Positions 63,185 through 64,000 of a stretch of DNA of 64,000 nt are shown in pieces. The translations under genes and the position numbers were made by a program. Positions within the stretch are counted from its first letter, which is position 1. Each line of letters opens with the position of its first letter. The notes under the pieces were generated by a model. That model saw only the letters and a list, made by a program, of their open reading frames with translations, searched no databases and had not been told where the DNA came from. This DNA is from Halomonas sp. A40-4 (GTDB lineage Bacteria; Pseudomonadota; Gammaproteobacteria; Pseudomonadales; Halomonadaceae), in NCBI RefSeq assembly GCF_015767635.1, contig NZ_CP065230.1, positions 1,240,001 through 1,304,000 on the forward strand, in the 5' to 3' direction.

Positions 63185-64000
63185 GGGGCAGGGCGATGTC
63201 GGTAAGGCTTTCATAGTGCGCCAGCAGGGCATGCATCACGCTATCCCAGTTGAAATGACGTTCCACATGGCGGCGCGCATAACGGCCGCTGGCGGCAATG
63301 TCGTTACTGAACAGCGCTTCGCAGGCATCGGCCATGGCGGCCGGGTCCAGCGGGCGGCACAGAATGCCCGCGCCGAGGGGAACGTTCTCGGCCAGTGCCC
63401 CGGCCCTGGCGGCCACTACCGGAATGCCGCTGGCCATGGCTTCCTGGGCGATCAGGCCAAAGGTTTCCCGCGTACCGGCATGCACCAGGGCGTCGCTGCT
63501 GGCCAGTGCCTTGGCGACCTCGTGCGCGCCGCAACAGCGGTCCACCACGGTGACGTTGCTGGGGACCTGGTGGGGCATCCCCGGGCCCATCAGCAGCAGG
63601 TGATAGCCGCCGCCCAGCTTGCGCATGGTGGCCAGCAGTACATCGATATTCTTTTCCCGGGAATAACGGCCGACGAAAATCAGCAGCTTTTTATGCGGGG
63701 GGATGCCCATGTTGGCGCGAAACTCAGCATCGTAATGAGTGGGATGAAAGTGGTTGAGGTCGACGCCCAGCGGCTGAACACGCACCTGCTCGACGCCCCA
63801 ATCCCGCAGACGGTCCGCCATGGCCTGGCAGGGCGCCAGCACACTGTCAAACTGGCCATAGAGGCGGCTCACGTAGCGAATCAAGCGCTGGCGTACGTGC
63901 CGTCCAAAGCGGTCACCCATCAAGCGTGGCAGGTCCGAGTGATAAAACCCGACTACGGGCACGCCCAACTGCTGGCCTGCCTCGAGCGCTGCCCAGGCGG
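63162..64000 (-). CDS. Glycosyltransferase family 4 protein, 5' end beyond window
   Basis: The frame is open to the right window edge, so the N-terminus is missing; about 279 residues are visible. GT-B fold, GT1/GT4 group: VGFYHSDLPRL, VRVQPLGVDLNHFHP, LLIFVGRYSREKNIDVLLATM, the nucleotide-sugar segment HAGTRETFGLIAQEAMASGIPVVAARAGALAE (containing the EX7E motif), and NWDSVMHALLAHYE at the C-terminus. It transfers a sugar from a nucleotide donor, probably to a lipid or glycan acceptor at the cytoplasmic face. The flippase-like gene overlaps its end, which suggests a joint role in a glycolipid pathway. Confidence 0.88.
   Translation of the reverse strand, partial: AWAALEAGQQLGVPVVGFYHSDLPRLMGDRFGRHVRQRLIRYVSRLYGQFDSVLAPCQAMADRLRDWGVEQVRVQPLGVDLNHFHPTHYDAEFRANMGIPPHKKLLIFVGRYSREKNIDVLLATMRKLGGGYHLLLMGPGMPHQVPSNVTVVDRCCGAHEVAKALASSDALVHAGTRETFGLIAQEAMASGIPVVAARAGALAENVPLGAGILCRPLDPAAMADACEALFSNDIAASGRYARRHVERHFNWDSVMHALLAHYESLTDIALPHALPQPR

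Overview
The window looks like a chromosomal segment of a gammaproteobacterium, most probably a halophilic or marine member of the Halomonadaceae (Halomonas and relatives). This is inferred from the moderately high GC content, the acidic proteins, the TCA block gltA <> sdhCDAB-sucAB-lpd-sucCD, the order gltX-tRNA-Ala-tRNA-Glu, and the density of TRAP transporters. No 16S rRNA is present, so the taxon is an inference. No insertion sequence, prophage or CRISPR array was seen.

Layout. (1) 1-3140: two co-directional genes for unrecognised, probably exported proteins; the first is cut by the window edge. (2) 3309-8910: an accessory group with an MmgE/PrpD protein, a nitrilase-superfamily amidase, a CocE/NonD alpha/beta hydrolase and an orphan glycine-betaine/choline-type ABC binding protein. 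(3) 9171-16910: a sugar-acid locus with two divergent arms. A LacI-type repressor and a DUF1537 four-carbon acid sugar kinase face a RuBisCO-like protein, a TRAP transporter and an NAD-dependent epimerase/dehydratase. A perfect 14-bp palindrome lies between the arms. (4) 17059-30754: a GntR/FCD regulator divergent from a 13-gene, mostly overlapping operon. It encodes a TRAP transporter, an amidohydrolase, a hydantoin-racemase-like protein, a DUF3830 protein, a maleate-isomerase/arylmalonate-decarboxylase-like protein, a dihydropyrimidinase/hydantoinase, a TctABC tripartite transporter, a second amidohydrolase and a YgjV-like membrane protein. It probably serves uptake and opening of a cyclic amide, imide or ureide. 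(5) 30775-32139: a PAS-GGDEF diguanylate cyclase. (6) 32427-43785: a LacI repressor divergent from a complete L-threonate/D-erythronate pathway (ltnD, otnK, otnC, otnI, denD) with its own TRAP transporter, an aldehyde dehydrogenase and a further beta-hydroxyacid dehydrogenase. (7) 43984-48442: a lipoprotein, an XRE regulator, gltX, two tRNAs and a GarR-like reductase. (8) 48546-62069: the TCA core. (9) 62123-64000: a flippase-like membrane protein and a glycosyltransferase cut by the window end.

How the parts fit. Regions 3, 4 and 6 are built alike: a repressor at a divergent promoter, a high-affinity binding-protein-dependent importer, and the enzymes for one small carboxylated or amide substrate, which is fed into the TCA segment or lower glycolysis. 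The two LacI repressors are close paralogues, and the palindromes in front of their loci differ by only one symmetric base pair. Two of the three TRAP loci carry a hairpin between the binding-protein gene and the membrane genes, which would allow the binding protein to be made in excess.

The best candidates for undescribed biology are the RuBisCO-like-protein locus and the 13-gene cyclic-amide operon. In the latter the racemase-like protein lacks both catalytic cysteines and the isomerase-like protein keeps only one.
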